A stretch of DNA of 55,838 nucleotides, taken from positions 1-55,838 of the forward strand of contig CBFGRV010000023.1 of NCBI GenBank assembly GCA_965651265.1, written 5' to 3'. Shown here piece by piece: positions 1 through 8,877 of this stretch. The notes beneath the pieces are model-generated. The model worked only from the letters and a program-made list of their open reading frames with translations. It ran no database searches and was not told the DNA's origin. Each line of letters begins with the position of its first letter. The stretch's first letter is position 1. The stretch is from CBFGRV01 sp965651265. GTDB lineage: Bacteria > Bacteroidota > Rhodothermia > Rhodothermales > VXPQ01. Position numbers and translations under genes: made by a program.

Positions 1-2
1 TG

Positions 3-98
3 GGCATTCCATACGTAAACGCTGAGGCACAACACGGTCATCTCGAGGAGCAGGTCAGGATGCTGCTCCACTTGCAAAGTGTGCTGAGTGGACGCTGA
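3..98 (+). CDS. C-terminal end of an unidentified protein (partial)
   Basis: An open frame enters from the left edge of the window and ends at a TGA at 96-98, giving the last 31 residues of a protein (reading GIPYVNAEAQ ... LQSVLSGR). It has no stop in this frame and an amphipathic, leucine-rich end, as expected for a real C-terminus. The facing gene ends on the other strand 34 bases further on. The piece is too short for me to name a family. It could be a chance open stretch. Confidence 0.4.
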   Translation, partial: GIPYVNAEAQHGHLEEQVRMLLHLQSVLSGR

Positions 99-132
99 CA
101 AGCGGGGTCGACCGCCCTCCGTGTCTGCGAGA

Positions 133-933
133 TCATTTCGGCCCATCCTTCTTAATGGCCGCCGTCCATTCCGCAATCTCCTCCGAGGTCATCGTACCTT
201 CTGGCCAGTGCCGGGCATCGATAAATCCATCCTCCTCGATATCCTGCAGGTACTGTGCTCGCGAAAGGAGCGTCCCGCGGCATATGTCCTCTTTTAGCGG
301 AGGAGTTTCGCGAAGTTTGTGGAGGCGCTTGTCGAAGTCATCCATTACCCAGTCCGGGATGCTGCCACGGCGTGAGGGATAGATATAGCAGAAGAGGAGG
401 AGGTGACAGTATAGGATCAGCCAGTGCGGCCCAAAGAGATTCAATAGCCGCTCCCAATCGATTTGACCCGCCGCGCTTTTGAACATGTGCGCCACATCGG
501 CGCCGTCGAACCGCTCGCGTTCCATCACAAAGGACTTCATTGCGATGGTTTCCTCCGGTGGGCAAACCCAGGTCTCTATCCCCAGGATCTCGGTGCGACC
601 GGCGTGATTGAACCATGCCTTGTCGACGTGGATGACGCCATTTCCCGACGCGAAGATGAGGTCGACCGTATCGGCATCGTGCACGACCTTGGCAAGCCAA
701 TGCGCATGAGTGAGCTCCGTCTGCATTCCGGCGTCATGCAGGGCCTCGATGGCCGTACGAAGCTCCGCATTCGGAAGAAAGAGGTCGAGATCTTTGGTAT
801 AGCGCTCCACGTCGGTGTAACGTGTGAGCGCGAATGCGCCGCCTACCATGAACTTCACATCTGCATCCGTCAGGACGCGCAGCGTTTGCCGGTAAAAGTC
901 GGCCGTTTCCGATCGCAGGACACTCAGATCCAT
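133..933 (-). CDS. Nucleotidyltransferase-fold protein
   Basis: A 266-residue protein with the nucleotidyltransferase superfamily signature: Gly-Gly at residues 31-32 ('VGGAFALTRYT'), the paired acidic residues D48 and D50 in 'TKDLDLFL', and a third candidate metal ligand D91 in 'VDLIF'. This is the pattern of the MNT/kanamycin-nucleotidyltransferase-like group, in which the three acidic residues bind the metal that activates NTP transfer. The C-terminal half (about 150-266) is helical and has no motif I recognise. The gene is divergent from the metallophosphoesterase at 1124. No antitoxin-like HEPN partner lies next to it, so a MNT-HEPN toxin pair is not supported. The substrate is unknown. 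Confidence 0.75.
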   Translation of the reverse strand: MDLSVLRSETADFYRQTLRVLTDADVKFMVGGAFALTRYTDVERYTKDLDLFLPNAELRTAIEALHDAGMQTELTHAHWLAKVVHDADTVDLIFASGNGVIHVDKAWFNHAGRTEILGIETWVCPPEETIAMKSFVMERERFDGADVAHMFKSAAGQIDWERLLNLFGPHWLILYCHLLLFCYIYPSRRGSIPDWVMDDFDKRLHKLRETPPLKEDICRGTLLSRAQYLQDIEEDGFIDARHWPEGTMTSEEIAEWTAAIKKDGPK

Positions 934-1123
934 ACCGCCCGAACCTATAAAGGCGACGAAGTTGAAAATTGCGAACCCGATGAAGCCGCCGGGTCTGCGG
1001 ATTGCAACGTGCTCCTCGGCACGGACATTACAGAGACGGTGCGTCGGTCCGAGGGGCTCCCACCGGACCTGGCGCTGAGAATCGATATTGAGCAGATGTT
1101 ACAACCGGCGTAATGGTGGCGAC

Positions 1124-1846
1124 ATGCGCATAGCAGCAATAAGCGACCTTCATTACGACAAAGAATCGAAAGGAAAGCTGAAGGATGTCTTTGAAGAGGC
1201 GTCGGAGGAAGCCGACGTACTGCTGCTCTGCGGAGACTTGACGGATTACGGCACGCCGGAGGAGGCGAGCGTACTGGCAGACGACCTTCGCTCGCACGTT
1301 CGAATTCCGATGCTCGCCGTGTTTGGCAACCACGACTATGAGTGCGGGAAGGCCAAGCAGCTCCGAAAGATCGTTGAAGATGCCGGCGTGCGCATGCTCG
1401 ACGGGGAGTCTTTCGAGATGGATGGTATTGGCTTTGCAGGCACATGCGGCTTCGCCGGAGGGTTTGGCAAGTGGGCGCTGAACTCGTGGGGCGAGCCCGC
1501 CATCAAACAGTTCGTACAGGCCTCCGTCGATGAGGCGCTGAAACTAGAGACGGCCCTGGCGCGGCTTCAGGCGGATCGCCGCGTGGTTATGCTGCACTAC
1601 GCTCCCATTCGGGAAACGGTGGACGGTGAACCACCAGAAATCTATCCCTTCCTGGGATCCAGTCGCCTGGAAGACCCCCTCAACCATTTTGAGGTAGATG
1701 TGGTCTTCCACGGCCACGCGCATCACGGAACAGCGGAAGGGAAGACGAGCAGCGGGGTGCCGGTCTACAATGTCTCCATCAATGTCCTGCGCGGTCTCAA
1801 TGGAGGAGCGCCTTCGTTCAAGCTGTATGAGATCGAAGGAAGCTGA
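1124..1846 (+). CDS. Calcineurin-like metallophosphoesterase
   Basis: A 240-residue protein with all five metallophosphoesterase blocks in order: DLH (D8, H10), GDLTD (D38), GNHD (N69-H70-D71), the histidine of 'LHYAPI', and GHAHHG near the C-terminus. These residues form the two-metal site that hydrolyses phosphoesters. I chose the ATG at 1124 because the fold begins immediately with 'MRIAAISDLHYD'; the longer frame from 1088 adds residues with no family support. It lacks a signal peptide, so it is probably cytoplasmic. It lies 21 bp upstream of the penicillin-binding protein gene and is probably co-transcribed with it. The substrate cannot be told from sequence. Confidence 0.9.
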   Translation: MRIAAISDLHYDKESKGKLKDVFEEASEEADVLLLCGDLTDYGTPEEASVLADDLRSHVRIPMLAVFGNHDYECGKAKQLRKIVEDAGVRMLDGESFEMDGIGFAGTCGFAGGFGKWALNSWGEPAIKQFVQASVDEALKLETALARLQADRRVVMLHYAPIRETVDGEPPEIYPFLGSSRLEDPLNHFEVDVVFHGHAHHGTAEGKTSSGVPVYNVSINVLRGLNGGAPSFKLYEIEGS

Positions 1847-1867
1847 CGGCGCGGACAGACAGGATCC

Positions 1868-4459
1868 ATGACCGAGACCTGGCACAAAGGGAGGCGGCGC
1901 TTGAATGAGTCATCGGGCACCGTTGGTGGTGAGATACTGAGGTGGCTCGTGCGGCAATTTCGCCGCTGGCTGGCCTACGTCGGCGTCGTTTGCTCCCGAG
2001 GGCAGCCCGGGGGGCGCCGCATTAGGCATGCCGTGGTGAGCCTCGGTGCGCTACTGGCCGGCATCACGGCCCTTATCGCTATTTATGCCGTTCTTCTTAT
2101 CCCATTTACTCCGAGCATCGGCACGCTCCTCAAATCCAAAATCGAGCAGCCGAGCGTAGTCCTTTCATCCGACGGCGTGGAGATCACACGATTTCGCCGC
2201 GTGAATCGTGAGTGGGTCCCGCTCGACGAAATCTCCCCGCATGTGGTCGACGCCCTCATCGCGACCGAGGATCATCGCTTCTACAAGCATCCCGGTTTCG
2301 ACCCGATTCGGATCGGAGGCGCGTTCTTCGAGACGGTGACCGGAAATCGCCAGGGTGGATCGACCATTACGCAGCAGCTGGCGCGCAACATGTTTCCCGA
2401 CGAGATCGGTCGGGCAATCACGCTGACGCGGAAACTCAAGGAGCTGATCACCGCGATCAAGATCGAGATCACCTATACCAAAGACGAGATCCTCGAGGCC
2501 TATCTGAATACCGTGCCGTTCTACTTCGGCGCTTATGGCATCGAGATGGCGGCACGCACCTACTTCGGCACATCCGCGGACGACCTCGACGTGCTACAAA
2601 GCGCAACCCTCGTCGGGATGTTGAAGGGCACCTTCTACTACAATCCTGTTCGAAATCCCGAACGTGCGCTTCAGCGGCGAAATGTGGCGCTCCGACAAAT
2701 GGTGAAGAGGGGATACCTCGAAGAGTCGGAGGTGGAGTCGATGGAGGAGCAGCCGATCCGCCTGTCCTTTCAGAGGCAGGAGCAGGAACCGAGCAAGGCC
2801 CCACATTTCACCGAGCACCTCCGAATGTGGCTGGCCGATTGGGCGGATCGCCGCGGCTACAACATTTACCGGGACAGTCTGGTCATCTACACCACGCTCG
2901 ACATGGGCCTGCAGGAACTGGCGGAGGCTGCCGTCGAGCGTCAGGGAGACGCGCTTCAGGCCGTCGCCGAAGTCGAATGGAGCCGGTCTGATGTGCGGCT
3001 CATCTCTACGAGTGCGTCGACGTATACGCGGTATCGGCCTGCGGAAGGGTCTTTTGACTACCTCTGGGCCGAGCAGCCGGAGCTTCTCGTGTCGTCCATT
3101 CGCCGCTCCGACGAGTTTCGGCGCGCAGTTGCCGCGGGTCTGTCGGAGGAGGACGTGCTCGATAGCTTGCTGACGACGCCATCCTACATCGACTCGCTGC
3201 GGCGGGCGAAAACACGGGTGGAGGTGGGTTTTGTAGCCATCGAGCCATCCACCGGCCACGTCAAGGCCTGGGTAGGAAGCCGTGACTTCGAAAAAGATCA
3301 ATACGATCATGTTGGTCTCGCGCGCCGGCAGCCGGGCTCCACGTTCAAGCCGTTCGTCTATGCGCGGGCCATCGAGGAGGGGTTCACCCCGGAGGACCGG
3401 TTCATCGACCGGGAGGTCGAGATTCCGATTTCCGACGGATACGTCTGGAGTCCTCGAAATGCAGGCGAGACGGTGTCCGGTCGCGAGATGACGCTGCGCG
3501 AGGGGCTCGTTCACTCGAAGAACACCATAACCGCGCAGCTCGTGGATGCCGTAGGGCCACGTGATGTCGCGCGACTCGCCCGCAGAATGGGGATCAATCA
3601 GAGCGAGCTTCGTGCCGTGCCTTCGATCGCCCTGGGAACCAGCGAGGTCACGCTTCTCGAAATGGTTTCGGCGTACACCACGTTCGCACAAATGGGCATC
3701 TACAGAGAGCCGATCCTGGTTACGAGGATCGAGGACCGGAATGGGCAGGTCGTCGCCGAGTTTGCATCGAGGCCCAGGAGGGCGCTGGATGAGCGGACCG
3801 CCAGCATGGTGGTGGACATGATGCGCGGGGTGGTGGATGAAGGTACGGGCCGCCGTATTCGCACCACATTCGGCATCTCCGCTGATGTGGCCGGCAAGAC
3901 GGGCACGACCCAGTTCGGCGCCGATGGCTGGTTCATTCTGATGCACCCGACCCTGGTGGCTGGTAGTTGGGTCGGGTTCAATGACCCTCGAATTCGCTTT
4001 CGAAGCAGCTACTGGGGTCAGGGAGGCAACAATGCGGCGCTTGTCGTGGGCGACTTCTTTCGACGGGCCACACGCAGTGGTGAGCTCGATCTTGCCGGTT
4101 CAGAGTTTCCATCCCCACCAGGACCCGCTGAAGAGCCGACCTTCCTGAGTCGGGCGCTTACGTGGCTGAGGGATGCCGTCGTATCCGCATGGCAATCCAT
4201 TTTTGGAGGCTCGGACGACGACGCACCCCGGCAAAGTGATACGTACGTTGCCGAGGGGGAGGGGCCGATTCAATTCGACGGAGATGATGATGTGGCCGTC
4301 GCCGATTCTCTAACCAGGATGGCCAGACGATCCACCCGGCTCGATAGTCTGCTTCAACTCCTCAGGAGTAGGAGCGGCGCGGACGCGCAGAGTCTCGAGG
4401 AGGGCGAGCCGGGTGAGGAGGGCGAGCCCGAAGAGGGGGAGACCGATACCCAGGACTGA
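1868..4459 (+). CDS. mrcA: Class A penicillin-binding protein (PBP1A type)
   Basis: Bifunctional peptidoglycan synthase of 863 residues. After a basic cytoplasmic N-terminus there is one membrane anchor (about 55-80). The GT51 glycosyltransferase domain follows, with the catalytic Glu in 'ATEDHRF' (E134) and 'GGSTITQQLARN'. The transpeptidase domain has SxxK (S491-TF-K494), SxN (S550-K-N) and KTGT (K677). It polymerises lipid II and cross-links stem peptides on the periplasmic side. The C-terminal tail after about 760 is low-complexity and strongly acidic (repeated E/G/P) and is not part of the catalytic fold. The gene sits just behind the metallophosphoesterase and converges on the M24 peptidase with an 8-bp gap. 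Confidence 0.96.
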   Translation: MTETWHKGRRRLNESSGTVGGEILRWLVRQFRRWLAYVGVVCSRGQPGGRRIRHAVVSLGALLAGITALIAIYAVLLIPFTPSIGTLLKSKIEQPSVVLSSDGVEITRFRRVNREWVPLDEISPHVVDALIATEDHRFYKHPGFDPIRIGGAFFETVTGNRQGGSTITQQLARNMFPDEIGRAITLTRKLKELITAIKIEITYTKDEILEAYLNTVPFYFGAYGIEMAARTYFGTSADDLDVLQSATLVGMLKGTFYYNPVRNPERALQRRNVALRQMVKRGYLEESEVESMEEQPIRLSFQRQEQEPSKAPHFTEHLRMWLADWADRRGYNIYRDSLVIYTTLDMGLQELAEAAVERQGDALQAVAEVEWSRSDVRLISTSASTYTRYRPAEGSFDYLWAEQPELLVSSIRRSDEFRRAVAAGLSEEDVLDSLLTTPSYIDSLRRAKTRVEVGFVAIEPSTGHVKAWVGSRDFEKDQYDHVGLARRQPGSTFKPFVYARAIEEGFTPEDRFIDREVEIPISDGYVWSPRNAGETVSGREMTLREGLVHSKNTITAQLVDAVGPRDVARLARRMGINQSELRAVPSIALGTSEVTLLEMVSAYTTFAQMGIYREPILVTRIEDRNGQVVAEFASRPRRALDERTASMVVDMMRGVVDEGTGRRIRTTFGISADVAGKTGTTQFGADGWFILMHPTLVAGSWVGFNDPRIRFRSSYWGQGGNNAALVVGDFFRRATRSGELDLAGSEFPSPPGPAEEPTFLSRALTWLRDAVVSAWQSIFGGSDDDAPRQSDTYVAEGEGPIQFDGDDDVAVADSLTRMARRSTRLDSLLQLLRSRSGADAQSLEEGEPGEEGEPEEGETDTQD

Positions 4460-4467
4460 ATCGAGAC

Positions 4468-5640
4468 TTACCTCGAAGCAGTGCGCGAGACGGGATCTGA
4501 GACGTGCGAGCGGGCAGTTTCGCTGCTGATATCGGCGAGACCTCGCCCGGCGGTGCTCAGGACCTCGATACCGCCCTGTGTAATCGCCACATCATCCTCG
4601 ATCCGTACTCCGCCGACGCCTGGCATGTAGATGCCGGGTTCGATCGTGAAGACCATGCCCGGCTCCAGTTCCTGATCGTTGTCTGAGCGGATATATGGCG
4701 CCTCATGGACTTCGAGCCCTAGCCCATGGCCGGTTCTGTGGGTGAACAGGTCCCCGAAGCCTGCGGATGTGATCACATCCCGTGCTGCGCCATCTACCTC
4801 GGATGCGAGAATCCCCGGAGCCGCCCGGTCGCGTGCAGCTGCATTGGCTTCATCGACGACTTGCGCTATCTCGCGCAGCCGGGCATCGGTTTCGCCCCAG
4901 GAAAATACGCGCGTCAGATCAGAGAAATAGCCGTCCACGTTCGCGCCCCAGTCAATGAGGATGAGGTCTCCCTCCCGGAGGGCCTGCCGGGTCGGCACCG
5001 CGTGGGGATTCGCCGCGTTAGGACCGAAGGCTACGATGGGAAGAAACGGCAGCTCGGGCTCGCTCCCAGCGCGGATCAGCTGAATGGAAAGCTCCTGCGC
5101 CAGCTCCGCCTCCGTGAGGCCCGGTTGGACAGACGGCAACGTGGACTGCAGCGCCGCCTCCGCGACTCCGACTGCCCGGCGGATCTGCCCCAATTCGTGG
5201 GCCTCCTTTCGAGCGCGGAGGGCGGAAACCACGGCCTCACCATTGAGATATGCGGCGCGGGGTGCGGCTTCTTCGAGGAATCTCAGTTCGAGGACCCGAA
5301 GCCGCGTGGGCTCCACACCTACTCGACGGTAGTCGAGGGATGCCTCGTCGGCCGCCGCCTGAAAAGCCCGCACCCAACTCGCTGGATCCTCCCCGTAGGT
5401 GAACGATCGGGCTTCGAAGGACGCTTGCAAGAGCTTGCCCGCTTCCAGTTCCGGCAACACGATGATCGGCGATCCATCCAACCGGAAAATCGCGAGGACG
5501 GGTCGTTCACTCAAATGAAACGAAAGCCCCGTCAAGTACAACAAAGACGGGCCAGGATTGAGAACGAGCGCATCCAGCCCATGAAATTCGAGTTGTTCAA
5601 GGAGGCGCTTCTGACGGATCTGAGTTCGGTGCTCCGGCAT
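4468..5640 (-). CDS. M24B family metallopeptidase (Xaa-Pro aminopeptidase/dipeptidase type)
   Basis: A 390-residue cytoplasmic peptidase of the pita-bread fold. The N-terminal creatinase-like domain (about 1-130) precedes the catalytic domain with the five metal ligands: two Asp in 'DWGANVDGYFSDLTRVF', His in 'HRTGHGLGLEVHE', Glu in 'FTIEPGIY' and Glu in 'GGVRIEDDVAI'. Such enzymes cleave X-Pro bonds with a dinuclear Mn/Co centre. The longer frame to 5721 is possible, but 'MPEHRTQIRQKRLLEQL' at 5640 is the normal family start. It is divergent from hemA. Whether it is an aminopeptidase (PepP) or a dipeptidase (PepQ) cannot be decided here. Confidence 0.92.
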   Translation of the reverse strand: MPEHRTQIRQKRLLEQLEFHGLDALVLNPGPSLLYLTGLSFHLSERPVLAIFRLDGSPIIVLPELEAGKLLQASFEARSFTYGEDPASWVRAFQAAADEASLDYRRVGVEPTRLRVLELRFLEEAAPRAAYLNGEAVVSALRARKEAHELGQIRRAVGVAEAALQSTLPSVQPGLTEAELAQELSIQLIRAGSEPELPFLPIVAFGPNAANPHAVPTRQALREGDLILIDWGANVDGYFSDLTRVFSWGETDARLREIAQVVDEANAAARDRAAPGILASEVDGAARDVITSAGFGDLFTHRTGHGLGLEVHEAPYIRSDNDQELEPGMVFTIEPGIYMPGVGGVRIEDDVAITQGGIEVLSTAGRGLADISSETARSHVSDPVSRTASR

Positions 5641-5682
5641 ATATGAGACTATTGAATCCGCTGGTCGAGGATGGCCTGCCAC

Positions 5683-5714
5683 TTTGCGTAAGTTCGCGCG
5701 TGGCGGTAGATTTG
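5683..5714 (+). promoter_or_regulatory. Bacteroidota-type promoter upstream of hemA
   Basis: TTTG at 5683-5686 is followed, after 20 bp, by TAGATTTG at 5707-5714. This matches the known Bacteroidota primary sigma-factor pattern TTTG - about 20 bp - TAnnTTTG with no mismatch. Transcription would start near 5720, about 100 bases before the hemA ATG at 5820. Confidence 0.65.
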
Positions 5715-5819
5715 CAAGCACGATGGAATGGTTCGTTTCCGTTCACCGATTCTTCATGGCTGTCCCGTCCGACTTCGTTTCTTCCGCTCCTCACACGTTG
5801 AACTGAGTCACGCGCGTTC

Positions 5820-7190
5820 ATGACGTTCTACGCTTTTGGCGTCAATCATCTACGAGCGCCTCTCGGGGTCCGAGAGCTGTTTGCTCTCGAGGGTGAGAAC
5901 ATACGACGGGTCTATCGGCATCTGAATCTCGAGCCGAATTCCGAGCTCGTATTGCTTTCCACCTGCAATCGCACCGAGGCCTACCTATGCGGGTCGCGGC
6001 AGGATGTTGAGCAAGTCCAATCTTTGTTCGCAGAGGCGGTCGGACTTCGTTGGCCTGAAGAGCATGCATTTCTTTTGCAGGATGAGGCGGCCGTACGGCA
6101 CGTGCTGGAGGTTGCGGCGGGGCTGAAATCCATGGTATTGGGCGATGCGCAAATTTTCGCGCAGCTGAAAGAGGCCTATCGCATCGCGGAGCAGGAGCAG
6201 TGCGTAGGGACGACCATGCATCGGCTCATGCATACTGCTTTCCGGACCGCAAAGCGCGTCATCAACGAGACCGATTTGAACACGGGTGCCGCCTCCGTGC
6301 CTTACCAGGCCGTGGAGGTCGCGCGGAGATATTTCGAGTCGCGAGCCGGAAGCAGCCTCCGCAACGTGCGCGCTCTCGTAGTGGGCGCGGGGAGCATGGG
6401 CCGACTGGCAGGGGAGGCGTTGCAGTCCGCCGGAGTAGAGGAGATCTCGTTCACGAATCGATCCGACGAACGGGCGCGCGAGGTGGCCGCCAGGTACCGC
6501 GGCGCATTCGTTGCGTGGGACGAACGCCATCGAGCCTGTGCGAAGCACGACCTCGTTCTGGTAGCTACTTCGGCCGATCATCCGGTCATCCGTGCGGAAG
6601 AACTGCGTTCCCACCGGCCGCAGGGCGTGCTCTTTTTCGATATCTCCGTGCCGAGAAATGTCGAGGCGGGCGTAGAGCGGATCGATGGACTTACGGTGGT
6701 AGACATCGACGAACTGAGCCAGATTCTGGAGCAAACGGAAGACCTGCGGAAAACATCCGTTCCAGCCGCACAGGCCATCGTAGACGAGACGATGAGCGAA
6801 TTCGTCTCCTGGGTTTTCCATCATCAGGCGCTGCAGCCCGCGATTCAGGCCATCGGGAGTACATTTGAGCGCATCCGGCAACAGGAGGTCGATCGGCATC
6901 ACACACGATTATCCCAGCTGGATCGGGAAGAGCTCGATCGGATCACGCGATCGATCGTCCAAAAAATACTTGCCATTCCGATCGTTCGGTTGAAGAGCGT
7001 CGACCCGGAGAGTATCGATTTTACGCAGGGTGTTCGGCTTCTGCATGCGCTATTTAGAGTCGAGAAATGCGAAGGCGAACCGCGCCAGGCGGAAGCGCCC
7101 GACAGCTTGGCTTCCGAAGATGACTCGCTGGCCGAGCTCCACGAAGTACTGCGACGATTTGTCGCTGAGGAGGCACCGGACTTCGACTGA
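5820..7190 (+). CDS. hemA: Glutamyl-tRNA reductase
   Basis: First committed enzyme of the C5 tetrapyrrole pathway: NADPH-dependent reduction of glutamyl-tRNA(Glu) to glutamate-1-semialdehyde. The 456-residue protein has the N-terminal 'GVNHLRAPLGVRE' motif, the catalytic cysteine C49 in 'LLSTCNRTE', the 'GLKSMVLGDAQIFAQLKEAY' block (Asp where Glu is commoner), the Rossmann motif 'GAGSMGRLAGEAL' and the C-terminal helical dimerisation domain. Length is normal. Its TGA shares one base with the hemC ATG, so hemA-hemC-hemD form a translationally coupled operon behind the promoter at 5683-5714. Presence of hemA points to the plant/bacterial C5 route. Confidence 0.97.
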   Translation: MTFYAFGVNHLRAPLGVRELFALEGENIRRVYRHLNLEPNSELVLLSTCNRTEAYLCGSRQDVEQVQSLFAEAVGLRWPEEHAFLLQDEAAVRHVLEVAAGLKSMVLGDAQIFAQLKEAYRIAEQEQCVGTTMHRLMHTAFRTAKRVINETDLNTGAASVPYQAVEVARRYFESRAGSSLRNVRALVVGAGSMGRLAGEALQSAGVEEISFTNRSDERAREVAARYRGAFVAWDERHRACAKHDLVLVATSADHPVIRAEELRSHRPQGVLFFDISVPRNVEAGVERIDGLTVVDIDELSQILEQTEDLRKTSVPAAQAIVDETMSEFVSWVFHHQALQPAIQAIGSTFERIRQQEVDRHHTRLSQLDREELDRITRSIVQKILAIPIVRLKSVDPESIDFTQGVRLLHALFRVEKCEGEPRQAEAPDSLASEDDSLAELHEVLRRFVAEEAPDFD

Positions 7191-8125
7191 TGGCTCGTAG
7201 GCTCGCGCTTGGTACGAGGAGTAGCGCGCTCGCACTTACCCAGGCCGGACTCATCAAGAAGCATCTCGAAGGGCGCGGATTGGCTGTGGATCTTCGCGAG
7301 TTTCGCACTACCGGCGATCGCATCCTCGACATCCCGTTATCTCAGATCGGTGACAAGGCTCTTTTTACGAAGGAACTTGATCACGCATTACTCGAGGGCT
7401 CAATTCATCTGGCTGTGCATTCGCTCAAGGATTTGCCGACGACGCTTCCGCGAGGGATTCGCATAGGTGCCATCACGAGCCGAGAGGAAGCGCGGGACGT
7501 CTTTGTCGCTCATCCGGACGACGAGGGCTCCCTGGCCGAACTTCCGGAGGGGGCGCGGATCGGGACCTCCTCACTTCGCCGAAAAGCACAGTTGCTGGCG
7601 TGGCGATCAGATCTCGAAGTCTCACCCGTTAGAGGGAACGTCGACACGCGACTTCGCAAGCTGGACGGCGGAGATTGGGACGGCCTGGTCCTGGCTTACG
7701 CGGGGCTGGCGCGGCTGGGTTTGTCCGCACGCATCCGCGAGGTCATCGATACGGACGTGATGTTGCCGGCGGTGGGTCAGGGCGCGCTTGCTGTTGTGTG
7801 CTCAGAGGAGGACGAGGAGACGTATTCCGTGCTCAGGGACGGACTTCACGATGAGATGGTGGGCCGCGAAGTGGAGGCGGAACGCGCGATGTTGCGACGG
7901 CTGGAGGGCGGCTGCTCGGTGCCTGTGGGCGCCTTAGCCCGAACCGAGGCCGGGAAGATCACTCTCGAGGGATGCGTCGTATCGCTCGATGGCCGGCAGA
8001 AAATACGGGCGCGCCTCGAAGGTCCCGCCGATAGTCCGGAACGAATTGGGGAGGACCTGGCCGAAGAATTACTTCGCAAAGGTGCCGGAGCCATTTTGGC
8101 GGAGATTCGCGAAACGACGGTTTGA
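7190..8125 (+). CDS. hemC: Porphobilinogen deaminase (hydroxymethylbilane synthase)
   Basis: Joins four porphobilinogen molecules into hydroxymethylbilane. The 311-residue protein has the family start 'LGTRSSALALTQA', 'HSLKDLPT' with the catalytic Asp, 'GTSSLRRKAQL', 'VRGNVDTRL', 'PAVGQGALAV' and the C-terminal 'GGCSVPVGA', whose cysteine carries the dipyrromethane cofactor. Its ATG overlaps the hemA stop by one base, and its TGA overlaps the hemD TTG start, so all three genes are read as one coupled unit. Confidence 0.97.
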   Translation: MARRLALGTRSSALALTQAGLIKKHLEGRGLAVDLREFRTTGDRILDIPLSQIGDKALFTKELDHALLEGSIHLAVHSLKDLPTTLPRGIRIGAITSREEARDVFVAHPDDEGSLAELPEGARIGTSSLRRKAQLLAWRSDLEVSPVRGNVDTRLRKLDGGDWDGLVLAYAGLARLGLSARIREVIDTDVMLPAVGQGALAVVCSEEDEETYSVLRDGLHDEMVGREVEAERAMLRRLEGGCSVPVGALARTEAGKITLEGCVVSLDGRQKIRARLEGPADSPERIGEDLAEELLRKGAGAILAEIRETTV

Positions 8126-8877
8126 GCTCGACGAGATCACAAATCGGTGCGGACCGGCCCATTGTATGGTTGCTTCGCGAGGCCGAGGTGGCCGATCCGT
8201 ATGAGGAGACGTTCATCGAAGCCGGATTTGCACCCCTTTCGATCCCTGTTCTGAGATATGAATGGGTCAATGAACGTGCACTGCGTGTCGCTCTTGAGCA
8301 TCCAGCCAGGTATTCCGGCCTCATCTGCACGAGCCCGCGAGCCGTGGAGGCCATTGCGCAGGTAGTCCCCTGGGCCTCCCTGGAGGAGCTCGGTTGGCAC
8401 AATCGACCCGTCTTTGCGGTTGGTCCGCGCACGGCCGCCGGGCTTCGATCGATCGGTTTCAAGCCGGAGGGTGAGGAAAGCGGGTCGGCGGTTCCACTGG
8501 CCGAACATATCCTCGCCAGGACGGTCGAGCGCCGACTCCTCTTTCTTTGCGGGGACCGCCGGCGCGACGAGCTGCCCGATCGTCTTCGCGAGGGAGGCAT
8601 CGAGCTGGAGGAGATCTGCGTCTATCGAACGCTCCTCCGCGGCGATCTTGATTTCAGCGGATTAGCGCGCCCGGAGTGGATCGTGTTTTTTAGTCCGTCG
8701 GGTGTCGAAGCGGTGTTGGCGGCCAACCCGCCGGTCCTCTCGAGGGCGAAACTGGTTGCCATCGGGGAGACGACGGCGGAGGCGCTTCGTGCAGCAGGCC
8801 TCCAGGTACACGCCACAGCGAAAAGGCCTTCGGCCGACGGTGTCCTGTTAGCTGTTCGAGACGCCGTCACCGGATGA
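8122..8877 (+). CDS. hemD: Uroporphyrinogen-III synthase
   Basis: Cyclises hydroxymethylbilane with inversion of ring D. The 251-residue protein has the two-domain HemD layout, with 'ICTSPRAVEAI' in the first half, 'RLLFLCGDRRRDELPDRLREGG' and the C-terminal 'VFFSPSGVEAVL ... AIGETTAEALRAAG' typical of this poorly conserved family. The start is a TTG at 8122 overlapping the hemC stop (TTGA), which fits the coupled operon. The last 30 bp overlap the 3' end of thiE on the other strand. Confidence 0.92.
   Translation: MSSTRSQIGADRPIVWLLREAEVADPYEETFIEAGFAPLSIPVLRYEWVNERALRVALEHPARYSGLICTSPRAVEAIAQVVPWASLEELGWHNRPVFAVGPRTAAGLRSIGFKPEGEESGSAVPLAEHILARTVERRLLFLCGDRRRDELPDRLREGGIELEEICVYRTLLRGDLDFSGLARPEWIVFFSPSGVEAVLAANPPVLSRAKLVAIGETTAEALRAAGLQVHATAKRPSADGVLLAVRDAVTG

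Noticed and set aside
133..1846. MNT-HEPN type toxin-antitoxin pair with the nucleotidyltransferase
   Set aside because: The nucleotidyltransferase is longer than typical MNT antitoxins and its neighbour is a divergent metallophosphoesterase, not a HEPN protein.
2594..3946. A 450-codon open frame opposite the penicillin-binding protein gene
   Set aside because: Shadow of the transpeptidase region; His/Arg-rich with no domain or start signal.
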